Shown piece after piece: positions 10,135-21,662 of a stretch of DNA of 64,000 nt. The translations under genes were made by a program, and so were the position numbers. Positions within the stretch are counted from its first letter, which is position 1. Each line of letters begins with the position of its first letter. The DNA is from Aphanomyces cochlioides (lineage: Eukaryota; Oomycota; Saprolegniomycetes; Saprolegniales; Verrucalvaceae), in NCBI GenBank assembly GCA_019828595.1, contig JAHQRK010000019.1:248001-312000 (forward strand), in the 5' to 3' direction. The notes below the pieces were generated by a model. That model had not been told where the DNA came from. It searched no databases and was given only the letters and a program-made list of their open reading frames with translations.

Positions 10135-10743
10135 TCAATAGTTACATTGGTCGAGGGCTAACGTTTCGTCTGGAGACGACGACATAAAGCCATCCCAGAC
10201 GACGGAGATAATGTCGATCGAATGGGTCAACGCCTTTGTCATGCTTTCGTCGACAGTGGGAAGGCCGTCGAAGGAGATCTCCTGCCAGAACTTCCACTCG
10301 TCCGCTGGCGTCAGGTTGACGACAATGTCAGGAGCAGAATCCGTCAAGAAGGAGAGGGGAGTGATCGCTTCGTTGTGCGAATGACGGCAGCAATAGCCAC
10401 CACTGCGAGCGTGGGTCTTGCAGCCTTGGAGTTTGCACTTGCGACCGCCTCCATGACGCACGCAACGCTGGCGGCTGTGGGCGACGTTCGTGCAACCTTC
10501 TTCCTCGCACATTTTCTTGACAATGGCTGAGCTGTGCGCTGAGCAAAAGTTGCCGAGGCGGACATTGCGATCACAGTCTGGAACGTCACAACGTCGCTTC
10601 CCGCCGTGGCGAACACAGAGCTTGCGGGCATAGACTTGGTTCTTGCAGTCGTCCACGAGGCATCGACTGCGATTCTTGTGGAAGCTGCACTTCCACGAGC
10701 CAGCGGCGGCGGCGTTCTCGCAATCGTTGAAGAAACAGGTCAT
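10135..10743 (-). CDS. WRKY19-like five-finger Cys/His protein, copy 2
   Basis: A single exon of 202 aa from ATG 10743 (MTCFFNDC). It has five tandem fingers of the form C-x4-C, a spacer, then C-x2-H: CFFNDC/CSFH, CLVDDC/CVRH, CDVPDC/CSAH, CEEEGC/CVRH, CKLQGC/CCRH. The conserved link QVYARKLCVRHGGKR and the end THARSGGYCCRH are typical of the family. The C terminus from about residue 125 is acidic and has no fixed fold, like an activation tail. Oomycete annotations call such genes WRKY19-like; they lack the plant WRKYGQK strand, so the name reflects the zinc-ligand pattern only. A DNA-binding role is inferred. Confidence 0.85.
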   Translation of the reverse strand: MTCFFNDCENAAAAGSWKCSFHKNRSRCLVDDCKNQVYARKLCVRHGGKRRCDVPDCDRNVRLGNFCSAHSSAIVKKMCEEEGCTNVAHSRQRCVRHGGGRKCKLQGCKTHARSGGYCCRHSHNEAITPLSFLTDSAPDIVVNLTPADEWKFWQEISFDGLPTVDESMTKALTHSIDIISVVWDGFMSSSPDETLALDQCNY

Positions 10744-12445
10744 GAGCCTTTGATCGCAAAGTGAAGAGTGAGTCAGACGCTGGCGATTTGGTCGTCCGTG
10801 AGATGACAAGGTGGACATATCGCAGCGATTTGACCACACGCAGCTCCGGCACTCCCTCGCTTTTGTTTGTGGTTGGCCTCGGTGGACTTGGCGAGTTCCA
10901 CTGGGCCATCAGATATGACGAAAGGCTTCCACTGTCGTGGCAGTCGGAGATGAACCCACTTATTCAAGTTGTCGTTATCTTTCCTTCAGCTCTTCACTCT
11001 GAGGGCTCTGCATGGGCTTTCCTCGTGAAACTACAGAGCTAGGAGCTCCTCGAGAGCCTTGCAATGGTTTGTTGAAACGATTGCTTGGAGTTTGTTGCGG
11101 CGAGTCCGAGTGGTCGTTCGGGACGAACAGCGCAGTTGGACGTGGAATTCGCAAGACTTGGACAGTTTACGATCATGCATGGCAACTAATAGATGCTCTG
11201 TTGTTCGACGCTTGGTGTCGATGGCACGCCATGGACATGCTACTTACAGATGAACCTGATGGTCCAGTTGGCCAGCGGAGACAGAGCCAGCCGCGTTGTT
11301 TAGAGGTCATTTCGCTCCCAAGGCGTGGGGGCTTTGACCTCGGTTGATTACTATGAACTGCAAGCTTCCCCTCGCTCGGGGGGGGAATGGTCCATCGATC
11401 CCTTGACGGCGATTTCGCATTCGTCACTGGAATAATTCAAGTGCTGCGCACATTTTTCATCCCCAAACGCACCGCCGGCCATGTCCATGAATGCCTCGAG
11501 TGAGTCCCAATCGACGGTCGCTTCAATTTTTGTGACTGCCACTGTGCTTCACGTGCCGACAAGTTTAAACAGTTGGACGAAGAGTGGCGTTTGTTTTCGG
11601 TGCCGCGACGCAATCCTTGGGGTTGAACCAAGGCAAGATCAAGGGTGGAAGATGGTTTTCTCGGTCTAGACTTTATCTTTCGGGGGGCAAACTCAAGCTT
11701 AGTCGTAATTCCAGGGGAATCAGCCCGTCCAACTCTTTCTACTGGGGAGCTCACTTGGATGAACGATTCTCTCTTGATCGTACCAAACAGCGCCAGTATA
11801 AACAGGTTGGAGGAGGAAAAGAACCGCTGGTGTGGACGCATTGATGGCGTTCACAAAGTTGCATGTGATTCAAGCATTTACTCCATCATTTCAAATGGTA
11901 TACTTTGTTCAAGTACAGGTATTATCTGTCATACTTCAAGATGACGTACCTCATTTACCTGGCTTTACTGACATATTTCATCCTGTACTGCAGTATTTTG
12001 GGGTCAAATTGAACCAACATTTGGCAAAATGTTCTTAAAGTGAATAGTGACATACATGTAGTGTCATTAAAACAAGGTGAAGCCACTAAAACCTGAGTGT
12101 ATTCCCACCATCGAACAGTGAACCGAGCACAGTTTCGCGAGCCGCTCACTGAACATATCCAACTTCTTCAGTGAAGGAAAACCATCTTGCGGATGAGAAG
12201 GCAATCACGTCATGTGGACTGCGAGGTTGGCCATTGGACGTGGGAACTGTCACGAATTGCTCGAAAGTGATACTAATTTAGAGTTACGTTTTTGAAAAAT
12301 GATACTTTTTATGACATTTTGGTCAAATTGATACTTTTTTCATCGTATATTTTGATGATGGAAGATGATGGCATGAAGGAGGCACACGGATTAACTTAGA
12401 AATAAATGACTACCCTGACTGTGTACAAGATGAGAACGACAACGC
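10744..12445. other. Intergenic, possible gene debris
   Basis: No gene called. A minus-strand frame at 11351-11542 (containing VDWDSLEAFMDMAGGAF) reads like the acidic tail of a zinc-finger paralogue, but no fingers lie upstream, so it may be a relic. An AT-rich stretch near 12265-12350 repeats TGATACTTTTT. Confidence 0.4.
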
Positions 12446-13113
12446 TTAGAATTGCATGAGGAGGCAGTTGTCGCCGTCGTTTTCTGCAAAGACGTCGTCA
12501 AGAAATGTCTTGACAAACAAACCGTCGACGCAGTCGGCCAACGGCTCGTTCACGACAATTGGATCCATGTCGAGCATGTCTGGCAATGGGAAGCTCGCGA
12601 ATTCAGCCATGTCTTGATCTTGGCCAAGGACAGTCACGTCAATGAGGCCAGACAATTTCATATCTGCCACGGACAACCACGGCATCAGCTGCTCGTTTCG
12701 TCCGAGAGTGAAGAGCTTGGCTTGACCAAACCGACAAGTCGAGTGTGGCGGCAGCAGTAGCCACCGCTTCGAGCGTGGGTCTTGCAGCCGTCAATCTTGC
12801 ATTTGCGTCCACCACCATGCCGGACACATCGTTGTCGCTTGTGGGCAACATTCGAGCATCCTGGCTCCGTGCAGAGTTTCTTGCTCGTGCCGCTTCCGTG
12901 ACTCGAGCAAAAGCTTCCAATGCGAACATTGCGTTCGCAGTTTGGAGCTTCACAACGTCGCTTGCCACCATGACGGACACAGAGATTGCGAGCATAGACT
13001 TGGTTTTGGCAGTCGTCGACGAGGCAGCGGCTTCGGTTCTTGTGGAAGCTGCACTTCCACGAGCCAGGCACGACGTCGTTGGAGCATTCATTGAAAAAGC
13101 AGGATGCCGCCAT
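12446..13113 (-). CDS. WRKY19-like five-finger Cys/His protein, copy 3 (intron or frameshift)
   Basis: ATG 13113 opens MAASCFFNEC, and all five fingers are intact, down to GGYCCRH. The finger frame then meets a stop near 12685, while an acidic tail (DMAEFASFPLPDMLDMD, ending LLMQF) is open in another frame from 12446. A 44-nt GT-AG intron at 12692-12735 would join them in phase and give 207 aa, the normal family size. The alternative is a one-base frameshift. The donor (GTCGGT) and acceptor (CGAG) are weak, and the other intact copies have no intron here, so both remain open. Confidence 0.7.
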
Positions 13114-14810
13114 TACGTGTCGAGGAGGGAAAATTTGGAAATGAGCCAAACGAGAGTAAGATTCTCCAAGACGACAGGCGACGAGGGGACCGTTGTCATG
13201 CGAATGCGGTGCGTCATACTTTTGTGCCACACGAGCAGACATGACCACTTGATACGTAGTTGGACTCATGAGTAAAATGGACCACAATGGGCAGATTAAC
13301 TATGCTGTTTTGTCCACAATGGCATCGCCAGAGACATCCACGTCGTGCTTTGACGAAATGTTGAACTCGATTGAGCCATCTGCCGCTCTTTCAATGGTAA
13401 TTAAGTTGTTCTATCTAGAGCTAGCTCCAGTGGCTTGGAAGTCAAGCCAGAAGACACGACCGATAGAGTGTCAAGTGGCAACTTTTTCGAGCTCATGGTC
13501 AGCAACCTTGGAGGTGTGGAATTGAAAGTCTTCTCTTGCTCCTGCTGCTCGAACCAACACACTTGGGCCATGCCACTCTTGATTGATGAGCAGCCCGATC
13601 TTGCAAGCGACAACTCTCAATCATTTGGGTGTTTGCGTTCCAACAGCTTGGGGGAAAGTTTAGTGTGCTCTGGTGTGTGGGGTTGTGGGCGATTAGTGGA
13701 TCGACCAACCTCCCTCGATTTAACGACTTTACGTATCTGTCAAAATGCCAGAGTGTGGTTCATATCTAACAACAAAACGTATATAAACAGTATGTGTGAT
13801 GATGTGATATCACTAAAGTGAGGGAGTCCTGGCAGCAGGAGAGTAGGTCGGACGTACTGTAAATGAGATCAAGAACGCGACTTCAACGACACGTTACTTC
13901 GCGTCGCCCCTTCAATCAATTGTCGGCGGCCCGCTGGGTGGATTCAAGGCAAAGAGAGGGGTTTCTTGAGGGAGTAGGGGGCGGGGGCGTGCTCTTCTTT
14001 GTGTGAATTTGCTTGGACACTGGGTTTCAAATCCAACGATCTGGAGAAAGAGCCGCAGTTGGAGAACGGGGGGAGGGCGACCCGTGTAGTACATACTCCT
14101 CACACGTCGACCACTCGTTGAAACAAGCCAGAGCGTTTCAACCCTTGAGTTTGAAGCTACAGGGTCTGAAATCGTACGAAATGATGATGGAGCAACACAT
14201 CAACCTTCGTGCGATTTTGCACAAACCGACATACGCCAACGGCGACAAATCCAAAGTCTTGATTCTGTCATGATTTCAACCCTGCACTGACGAGGTGAGC
14301 GTCGCCTGCAGCAGCAGCGCTTGCATCTAGCTACCGAGAGACTCGAATGGAGGTTTCACATACGCTCCATGGAGACTGCTGCCTCTCGGTCGTTTCTCTT
14401 TCCATGCCGCGTAATTGTTCGCAGCGACGACGGGACTTTGATGACTAATGTTCGGCGGCCTGGAGTTTTGACTAGCTTCGTTTTGGAGGAAAGCAACGTC
14501 ATGTGGTCGCTGAGAATGGACTTTTTGAATCTTCCCAAGCTTGAAAGACTCTCCAGGGAAGGTGAAAGGTCGCTGCTTTGGCTTTTCTCCGCACGGCAGT
14601 AATGGTTTTTCCATCAAGAAATCCAATGCTTATATCATAGAGCCGACATGACATACGAAGATTAAAAGTATCAAAATAGTGATACAAAGAATGACACTTT
14701 AGAATTGTTTTGAACAGTTTATATAGCTGACTCGACTAATTGTCCGATTAGCTTACGATCGTGTACAATGATCAAAGAGCCATCGAACACTTTGCAATTC
14801 GCTTGACGGC
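13114..14810. other. Intergenic with ambiguous open frames
   Basis: A plus-strand frame from ATG 13277 (MDHNGQINYAVLS, then ETSTSCFDEMLNSIEPS) reads like a short exon, and a second frame near 13435-13680 could continue it, but I cannot fix the splice or recognise a product. Frames at 14321-14626 exist on both strands and contradict each other. AGTATCAAAATAGTGATAC is an AT-rich motif near 14670. Confidence 0.35.
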
Positions 14811-15335
14811 ATGCCGACCTGCTACTTCAATGACTGCAATAATGAAGCGATGGCGGGCTCGTGGAAGTGCGAATTCCATAAGAGCCGAGGGCGTTGTCGA
14901 GTCGACGGGTGCTTGAACCAGGTCTATGCGCGCAATCTGTGTGTTCGCCATGGCGGCAAGCGAAAATGTGAAGTCGAAGGCTGTGAGAGAAATGTTCGCA
15001 TAGGCGACCGCTGTTCGGTGCATGGATCGAGTGCAGCAAAAAAACAGTGTACCGAGCCAGGATGTTCCAAAGTTGCGCACAAGAGGCAAAAATGCGTACG
15101 TCATGGTGGAGGCCGCAAATGTAATGTAGAAGGATGCCCGACGCACGCTCGTAGCGGTGGATATTGCTGCCGTCATAGGCGCGTTGTGGTTGCTGAAGTC
15201 CAAGAGCGACGAGAGCTGTTAGCCAAAGAGAGCCTACTGCGCTTGCGCCTCTCCGTGCCATTCGAGCCCGACGAGCACATTCGACGAGACGAAGGTTTGT
15301 GGCACCCATTTCTTCCAAGTCACATATCTTTGTAG
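14811..15335 (+). CDS. WRKY19-like five-finger Cys/His protein, copy 4
   Basis: A single exon of 174 aa, intact, from ATG 14811 (MPTCYFNDC). The five fingers are CYFNDC/CEFH, CRVDGC/CVRH, CEVEGC/CSVH, CTEPGC/CVRH and CNVEGC/CCRH, so all zinc ligands are present. The tail is shorter and more basic than in its paralogues and lacks their long acidic end, so it may not activate transcription as they might. It is the first plus-strand copy of the cluster. Confidence 0.87.
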   Translation: MPTCYFNDCNNEAMAGSWKCEFHKSRGRCRVDGCLNQVYARNLCVRHGGKRKCEVEGCERNVRIGDRCSVHGSSAAKKQCTEPGCSKVAHKRQKCVRHGGGRKCNVEGCPTHARSGGYCCRHRRVVVAEVQERRELLAKESLLRLRLSVPFEPDEHIRRDEGLWHPFLPSHISL

Positions 15336-17223
15336 CTCCACTCACATGGCAGCTCCATCCTCCCCCTCAATGGAAATCTGCTCAAAGTAGGTCTCCGCCT
15401 TGGCCCCAAAGTTCGTAAGACAATTTTTAACGGCCAAGTTATTTATTCTTCGTCTCGTTGATTTATCAAGCGCCGAGTTACGACTGCGCACTGCGACAAC
15501 GTTGCCGCACAAACAGCTTGGCCGATGCGGTGACATCACACGATCCAACATGCAACAATTAGAAATCTCAACTATGCCAAGCTTATTTGAACCGAAGGTC
15601 CACTGATAAATCCCAAAAAATATCATTTTACAAAATGATACAAATGTTGTATCAATCTTTCCCACTTGTCAATGAACACTCTTAATTTCTCAGCCAATCA
15701 GAGGCCTTTGTACAAAAAATTGACCAATCATCGACAGAGAATGTTGACACTTGACAGCTGTGAAATTATAGATTTCGTGGTTGGCAAGCTCTCTTGTGAC
15801 TGCAGTCCAGAGTTCATGACGCCATGCATGGATCCATCTATCTCATTTGCAACCGCTCCGTTCATGCGGTCGTCTTTGAAACGATGGGCAAGCTTTCGTC
15901 CCCGAGATGGTAACGTGAACACGCTGAAACTTTCGGTGGTCGGTGGATTCAAATGCACCACGTGATTCGAGTGTTGTTGTCTTCGCGAACAATCGGAATT
16001 CGCGTTTGCGATTCCACACAATGAACATTTCTCGAGAATGACAAGCCCATCTCTTGAAACATCGATCTCTTGCGATTACTTGTGCCAGGAGATCCTTCGC
16101 TCCATGTTGTCGCCGTCTCCACCACCTGGGATCTTTAGTGTCAACAATGAAAACCATGTCTGCAAGGTCGCACAACATTCGAGCAAGATGGCGTGGCTTC
16201 AAAAACTCTCTCCAGCATGGTTTCTCATATGCAAGTAAACAAACGTCATGGTCAGAAAGCCTGCGGCGGCGACCCCCGTCGTGAGTTCTATCTCTCTTTT
16301 AAGATTCCTCGAGAAAGAAACTACATGCGGCTTGTGGATGCAGTCTTCTCGTGCAGCTCTCGACATCGATTGTGATGGTGTTGTGGAAGCGACAGGGCCG
16401 CGTTGTGTTTAGAGGCAGAGCGCTCTCTGCAGCATTGTGGATGCGCATACTCGCAACATTTCGTGGCCCGGTGCAAAGACAATCCGCCACAATGAGATAT
16501 CAGTATTAATAAGCGACCCAGCATCTTTTCTTCTCCGGCGTAATTCGGACTGGGTAATGTTGCACGCGGCCTGTAGCCACATACTCGCGATGCCACAGAG
16601 TTCAGTGGGAACCTGCTGGTCTACAACTCATCAATCAAACTCTCGGGCAACATCTTTGTCTGCGACCCTCGAGTCATTTTTGTCTCTAGCATTCCCGACA
16701 ACTCGGACCAGGTGTATGCCACACCATGGGCTACAGCTTGCGTCTGCCTGCACTCGCTGCGCTAGAGTCGGTCGCGTGTGTGGTGTTTGATGGATCGTGT
16801 CGGAGTGAAAGACACTGCCGTCGTGCTGCGTGGCTTGTGCGTTTCATGGCTTTCTCACGGTCCAGAGGCGCCACGACACACCGTCGCAGTGTTCAAATAA
16901 AAGCCACTTCAATATCTTGTCTCTACTTCTTGCACCACGCGACAACTGAGCAAGTGGCTACCGACATTGGAGTCATCTGCGCTTTTGCGATGCAAATGTC
17001 CAACATGTCATGACAAACTACTGTCGAATACTCGTATCGCAGCGGGTCGCCGCCGTTTGTAATGGCGCCGAGTGTATCTTTGGAGGCGTCGGCTCCATAA
17101 CATGATATCACTCGAGGCTGTGATATCGTCCTTTTGGCCCGCGACGGAGTGGGACGCGGTCGCAACCCCCGACATAATCCTGCAAGGTCGTGCGCGCTCT
17201 TTTCATTTTCAAATTTGCTCTCC
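15336..17223. other. Intergenic, nothing recognised
   Basis: It contains CCAATCA words near 15693 and 15722 and an AT-rich stretch at 15605-15660 with TGATACAAATGTTGTATCA, an imperfect palindrome. Open frames on both strands show no domain. Confidence 0.45.
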
Positions 17224-17892
17224 ATGTCTTCTACCTGTTTTTTCAACGACTGCACAAACGTCATCGTGCCTGGCTCGTCGAAGTGCCAATTCCACAAGAA
17301 CCGCGCCAGGTATCTTGTCGATGACTGCCGCAACCAAGTCTACGCTCGCAGCCTCTGTGTTCGCCACGGCGGCAAGCGCCAATGCGACACCGAAGGCTGT
17401 GGTCGCAATGTGCGCATTGGCAACTTTTGCTCATTCCATGGCACGGGCCCAGCCAAGAAGCGATGCACTGCTCCAGGATGCTCCAAAGTCGCCCACAAAC
17501 GCCAGCTCTGTGTCCGACATGGTGGTGGCCGCAAATGCAAGGTAGACACGTGCCCCACACACGCTCGCAGCGGTGGCTATTCCTGCCGCCATAGTCGAGT
17601 CGTGGCCAAGCAAGTCCAACCCACGGAAGAAACCATCGTGACGCCTGCTCCCATTGCTTACTTTCCAAAGCATGAACTGCTTGACATTGCGCTCCTCGGC
17701 GACATGGCCAAGATTGACTCGCTCGACGTCTTGCACGACTTTGACCTGACGCTAGACCTAAAGTGCATCGACTTTGAGCCATCCATGGGCGGCTGGATCG
17801 ACGACGAGCCCACGACGACCACAAACACCGACTCGTCGTTCAACTTTGACGCCACGGAGGCCTTCCTGCGAAGTGGATTGTTTGAAGTCTAG
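17224..17892 (+). CDS. WRKY19-like Cys/His protein, copy 5, two lost ligands
   Basis: A single exon of 222 aa from ATG 17224 (MSSTCFFNDC). The five-finger layout is kept, but the first Cys of finger two is Tyr (RARYLVDDC where paralogues have RSRCLVDDC), and the third ligand of finger five is Ser (GGYSCRH instead of GGYCCRH). Two of five fingers should therefore bind zinc poorly. The C-terminal third is strongly acidic and hydrophobic (LDIALLGDMAKIDSLD, then LHDFDLTLDLKCIDFEP), a classic activation-domain look. The frame is otherwise undamaged, so it may be early in decay or altered in specificity. Confidence 0.85.
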   Translation: MSSTCFFNDCTNVIVPGSSKCQFHKNRARYLVDDCRNQVYARSLCVRHGGKRQCDTEGCGRNVRIGNFCSFHGTGPAKKRCTAPGCSKVAHKRQLCVRHGGGRKCKVDTCPTHARSGGYSCRHSRVVAKQVQPTEETIVTPAPIAYFPKHELLDIALLGDMAKIDSLDVLHDFDLTLDLKCIDFEPSMGGWIDDEPTTTTNTDSSFNFDATEAFLRSGLFEV

Positions 17893-19612
17893 TGTGTGTA
17901 GAATACGTAATGGTATTTATTGTGTATGGCAACTTTGTCCATGACGCAGTCGATGCACGACATCCTTCTCGCACATGCATGGTACACTCTGCTTCATGAC
18001 GACAATGCAAAGCAAGTTGGATTCAAATCTACAATCCTTGGAAAGTCAATCGCGATAACAAGTCCATCGCTATAGAAGACCGCCGACAATTGGGGTTGGG
18101 ATTCAAATCTATGGGACCATGACGACAAGAAGGATCGCCGCCGAACGCCGCTTCTCAATGACGCCAATCTCTCTCTAGTCTTTCTGCAGCCTTGCTTTCA
18201 ATCTCCATGCAGGAAGCGCAAAGGTTCACGGTGGTGCCAAACAGACCTTGAAAACGATATGACATTTGAAAGTTGTGAGAATATTATTTGCACGAAATCT
18301 CAAACTTCAACGACACTCTCTGTCGAAGATCGCTCGGAAGAGTCATGCAGAAGATTGTGTCGATGGGACAAGAGCAAGAGGAGCGTTTCGTTCGTAGCCA
18401 GCCGTGGAGACATCAGAGAGATCGAATCTAACGACGGAATGGAGCGGCACAATGGCAACAGGTTGACGAGTGGCACTCGACGTGTCTGCGTTGGACTTTG
18501 TTCCATCTCCAGAAGGTCGCGACGACAAACGTCCAGCAAGCCAGCGAGAGAGAGGAAGAAGCGTAGACTGTCGCTCTTCAAGAAACCATTCCCGCAGCTG
18601 TCGTCGTCCATGACTTGGAAACTCCTCAAGTTCAGTTCTGTGGCCAAAGTCGTGGCAAAACGTCAACCTCCGCATCAATCTCTACGACTCATCGTCGCTG
18701 CTGTCATCTTTCTTCCATCGTATCCAGCTCTCTCTTTCCATGGCTCATGACGTCGTGGAAGCGATTAGAGTTGAATGTCGAGTTGTCTGGACAAGTACAT
18801 ACTCGGTCTCGAGTTTTTTTCTGCGACCAGAATATTAACTCTGTCGCAACCGAAGCCCAGGCCGCGAAAGAAATCTCGTCTCTCTCTGGAATCTGGCGTC
18901 AATGAATTCTCGTCTTGAACATGCCGTCGTCGCTCTCAACTCCTCAGACAGTCGTCATGACAAGGAACGATCCAATGCACCACATGCCTTGTCCATGGCT
19001 TCAAGAATTTCAGTCGAAGCCTTCCAGTCTCGGTGGGAGTGCAAAAGTTCGTTCCCACTGTCTTCAATTCTATCGACGGGTTATTTACACCGACGAGCAA
19101 ACGTCCATCGTTCTATCGTCATCACGACGCGTGGGGTTGTCTCGTGGTTTCCTCACAATGGAACTTGGACATGCTGTCGATCGGTCACGCGGTCAGTAGT
19201 ATACTTTAATCAAGATAAAAAAATATATGGTCATCGTCAAAATCCAGTGGAATCGATGGCATGCCTCATCTGCCGAGGAAACAACTTGGTCGTCGACGGC
19301 GTCCTCGATGCAGAGCTTCAGTCGTTGAGTTGTCGTATCCACCTTTGAATCCTTGGATGTCGTCGTATCCACCAAGAGAAGTCCATGGGAAGTACTGTAG
19401 TCCCGTACAGTACTCTCGAGAAGTTTGAGTTTTGTCAACGGCCTCTAATCTGGCATCATGTTGGAGGATTCCAGAGCTGAAGACGCTTGTAATGTTGGGT
19501 GAAGCCTCTAAACTTGAGATGGCTTGACTGTCTGGTGGTTGTGAAACGAGAGACAGACATGGCGTCAACATGCGCGACCGTTCAAGATCCAAGACAATGG
19601 ATTAAACAAGAG
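17893..19612. other. Intergenic with ambiguous open frames
   Basis: Frames at 18259-18750 (plus), 18300-18678 (minus), 18902-19348 (plus) and 19193-19438 (minus) are open but overlap one another and show no domain. I do not call a gene. The stretch is rich in GTCGTC and TCGTCG words that keep many frames open by chance. Confidence 0.35.
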
Positions 19613-20213
19613 CTACGTCAATGCAATGCTCGTCAAGTCGACCGTCGTGACGAATTCAGAGAGAATGGTGAGGCTCCTGGGCGACATGTTGGCCTCTTCT
19701 TGCTGGACGACGGCAATGTCGACCATCGTATGTGTCATTTCAGCTTCTGTGGATGTACATGGACTTACGCTCTGTGGGGGCATGCGCTTCTTCTTGGGCG
19801 GTTCTTCGCGTGGTGACGAGGCTGTGGTGTGGCTGTGCCGGCAGCAGTACCCGCCTCGCCTTGCATGTGTCGAGCATGATGGCACTTTGCATTGCCGCCG
19901 ACCGCCATGACTGACACAAAAGTGCCGCTCGTGGGCAAACTTGGTACAACCAGGGGCAATGCAGCGTTCTGGTTGCCATGATGGGAGCATCGGTTTCCAT
20001 TGCGCACATTGCGATCACAGCCGTCGACATCGCATTGCCGCTTGCCGCCGTGACGACACAGAGACGACGAGCATAGACTTGGTTGCGGCAGTCGTCTATC
20101 AAGCAGCGCGCCCGCGACCGGTGGAAGTAGCATTTCCACAAGCCAGGAAAGACCGCGTTGTCGCAGTCGTTAAAGTAACAGAGCGCAATCGGCGGATGGT
20201 CCGCGATGGTCAT
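19613..20213 (-). pseudogene. WRKY19-like zinc-finger gene, two frameshifts
   Basis: ATG 20213 starts a normal copy (ALCYFNDCDN, then WKCYFH). The frame breaks inside the LCVRHGGK link of finger two, where one base is missing, then finger three follows in the second frame (RHGGKRQCDVDGC). A second break after HHG puts fingers four and five and the acidic tail (RCIAPGCTKFAH, THARRGGYCCRH, ending VDLTSIALT at 19613) in a third frame. Both breaks fall inside conserved fingers, so introns cannot explain them. This is a dead copy. Confidence 0.85.
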
Positions 20214-21119
20214 GCCGTCTTGGGGAATTGTGAAATGTTCTTGTCATGTTCTTGTCGTCTTTGCTCCAGCTGATGCACGCGCATCCTGTCATCCTCCGTG
20301 GTTTCCACTCCAAGTGGTCATGATTCCAACCCCGCAGCGTGCGCCAACGACCAGACGACAGGCCGCATACCGACTGACGTTTGGAGCAACTTTCAACGGG
20401 ATGCCCGCCTCGCCGCGTTTTCAAAGCCACGGTGCTGCATCCAGCGACGATCGCGCATCCTTCCAGCAGCGAGAGGACGCGCCAGCGCCGCCGCTTTTCG
20501 CAGCTTGCATAGCTCGTTCCGGAGTCTAATCATCCTGCGAGGCTTCAAAGTTGCACCACCGCGAGGCCTCAAATCGCACGCCATGACTCATGTGTCATCC
20601 CCTGACAGCCGACGATCTCGTGGCTTTCTCTGCAGAAAGAGAGGATCGCATGACATGTGTCAACCATCATGTCGTGGCTCTTGTCCATCTCTTGGGATTG
20701 TTACTGCACCACGACAGCAATGCTTTGAGGATTGAGGACGAGCATTACGGCACGCTTGCCAACGTCGTCTCGCTGGAATCTGCGCATCCTGTCGATGTCA
20801 AGCCATGGTGGCATGAAGGATGCACGAGACGTGGATGAGTTGTTGCTGTGGAAGACAGAGCACAAGTAAACAGATAGCGACGAGAGAGGCCGGGGAGGTC
20901 GCGCGACTTGGACAAAGTTTGAATGGAATCCATACTGACGCGCTTCAAAAACTACAGAGACAGTGAAAAAGTTGTCGCGCGTTGCACCGTTGCTGCTTCA
21001 ACACTGCACTCAATTATGACGACGATGGGCGTCCATGTTCATGCGCTCGTTTCGACGCCAAGTTGATGGAGAGACTCATTACATGTTAGATAGATGGCCG
21101 ACGGCGTTTAACTTAATCA
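20214..21119. other. Intergenic, nothing recognised
   Basis: Open frames on both strands without domains. A minus-strand frame near 20395-20540 contains RLRNELCKLRKAAALA, which could be a leucine-zipper relic, but nothing supports it further. Confidence 0.4.
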
Positions 21120-21662
21120 CTAGCAGAGGACGAACGAGCTGAGCGTCGGCTCGAGTTCAATCGCCGTGAGATCGATCGTCGTGATGAAGTCCGAGAGAAC
21201 GGTCCATGCGAGCGCATCCTCGTCGACGTGGACTTCGATGTTGCTGCACTTGAAATCTGTGCTGGCTTGCTGAAGAAGCAGTCGGTTGTGGCGGCAGCAG
21301 TACCCGCCGCTGCGTGCGTGTGTCGAGCAGTCGGGGACTTTGCACTGTCGACGGCCGCCATGACTGACGCAGAAGCTCAAATTGTGCGCAAACTTGGTGC
21401 ATCCTGGCGCCGTGCATCGTTTCTTGGACGGTCCGGAGCCGTGGAAGGAGCAGAGCGTGCCCGTGCGCACGTTGCGGTTGCATTCTGGCACTTCACATTG
21501 CGGCTTGCCACCGTGGCGCACACAGCGGCGGCGAGCATAAACTTGGTTGCGGCATCCCGAGACGAGACAAGAGCCGCGAGGTCGATGGAAGAAACACTTC
21601 CACGAGCCAGGAAGGACATCGTTCTGGCAGTCGTTGAAGAAACACTTGGTCGAGCTTGACAT
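21120..21662 (-). CDS. WRKY19-like five-finger Cys/His protein, copy 7
   Basis: A single exon, intact, 180 aa from ATG 21662 (MSSSTKCFFNDC), chosen because paralogues start just before the first finger. An in-frame ATG at 21689 would add nine residues. The five fingers are CFFNDC/CFFH, CLVSGC/CVRH, CEVPEC/CSFH, CTAPGC/CVSH and CKVPDC/CCRH. Finger four ends CVSHGGRRQ, shared only with the dead copy at 19613-20213, so these two are probably a tandem pair. The acidic tail (NIEVHVDEDALAWTVLSDF, then TTIDLTAIELEP) also matches that copy. Confidence 0.87.
   Translation of the reverse strand: MSSSTKCFFNDCQNDVLPGSWKCFFHRPRGSCLVSGCRNQVYARRRCVRHGGKPQCEVPECNRNVRTGTLCSFHGSGPSKKRCTAPGCTKFAHNLSFCVSHGGRRQCKVPDCSTHARSGGYCCRHNRLLLQQASTDFKCSNIEVHVDEDALAWTVLSDFITTIDLTAIELEPTLSSFVLC

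Noticed and set aside
14321..14626. Plus- and minus-strand frames, each protein-like
   Set aside because: No way to choose between strands from sequence alone and no homologous motif on either.
18259..19438. Four mutually overlapping open frames
   Set aside because: They contradict each other, none has a domain, and the local TCG/GTC bias keeps frames open by chance.
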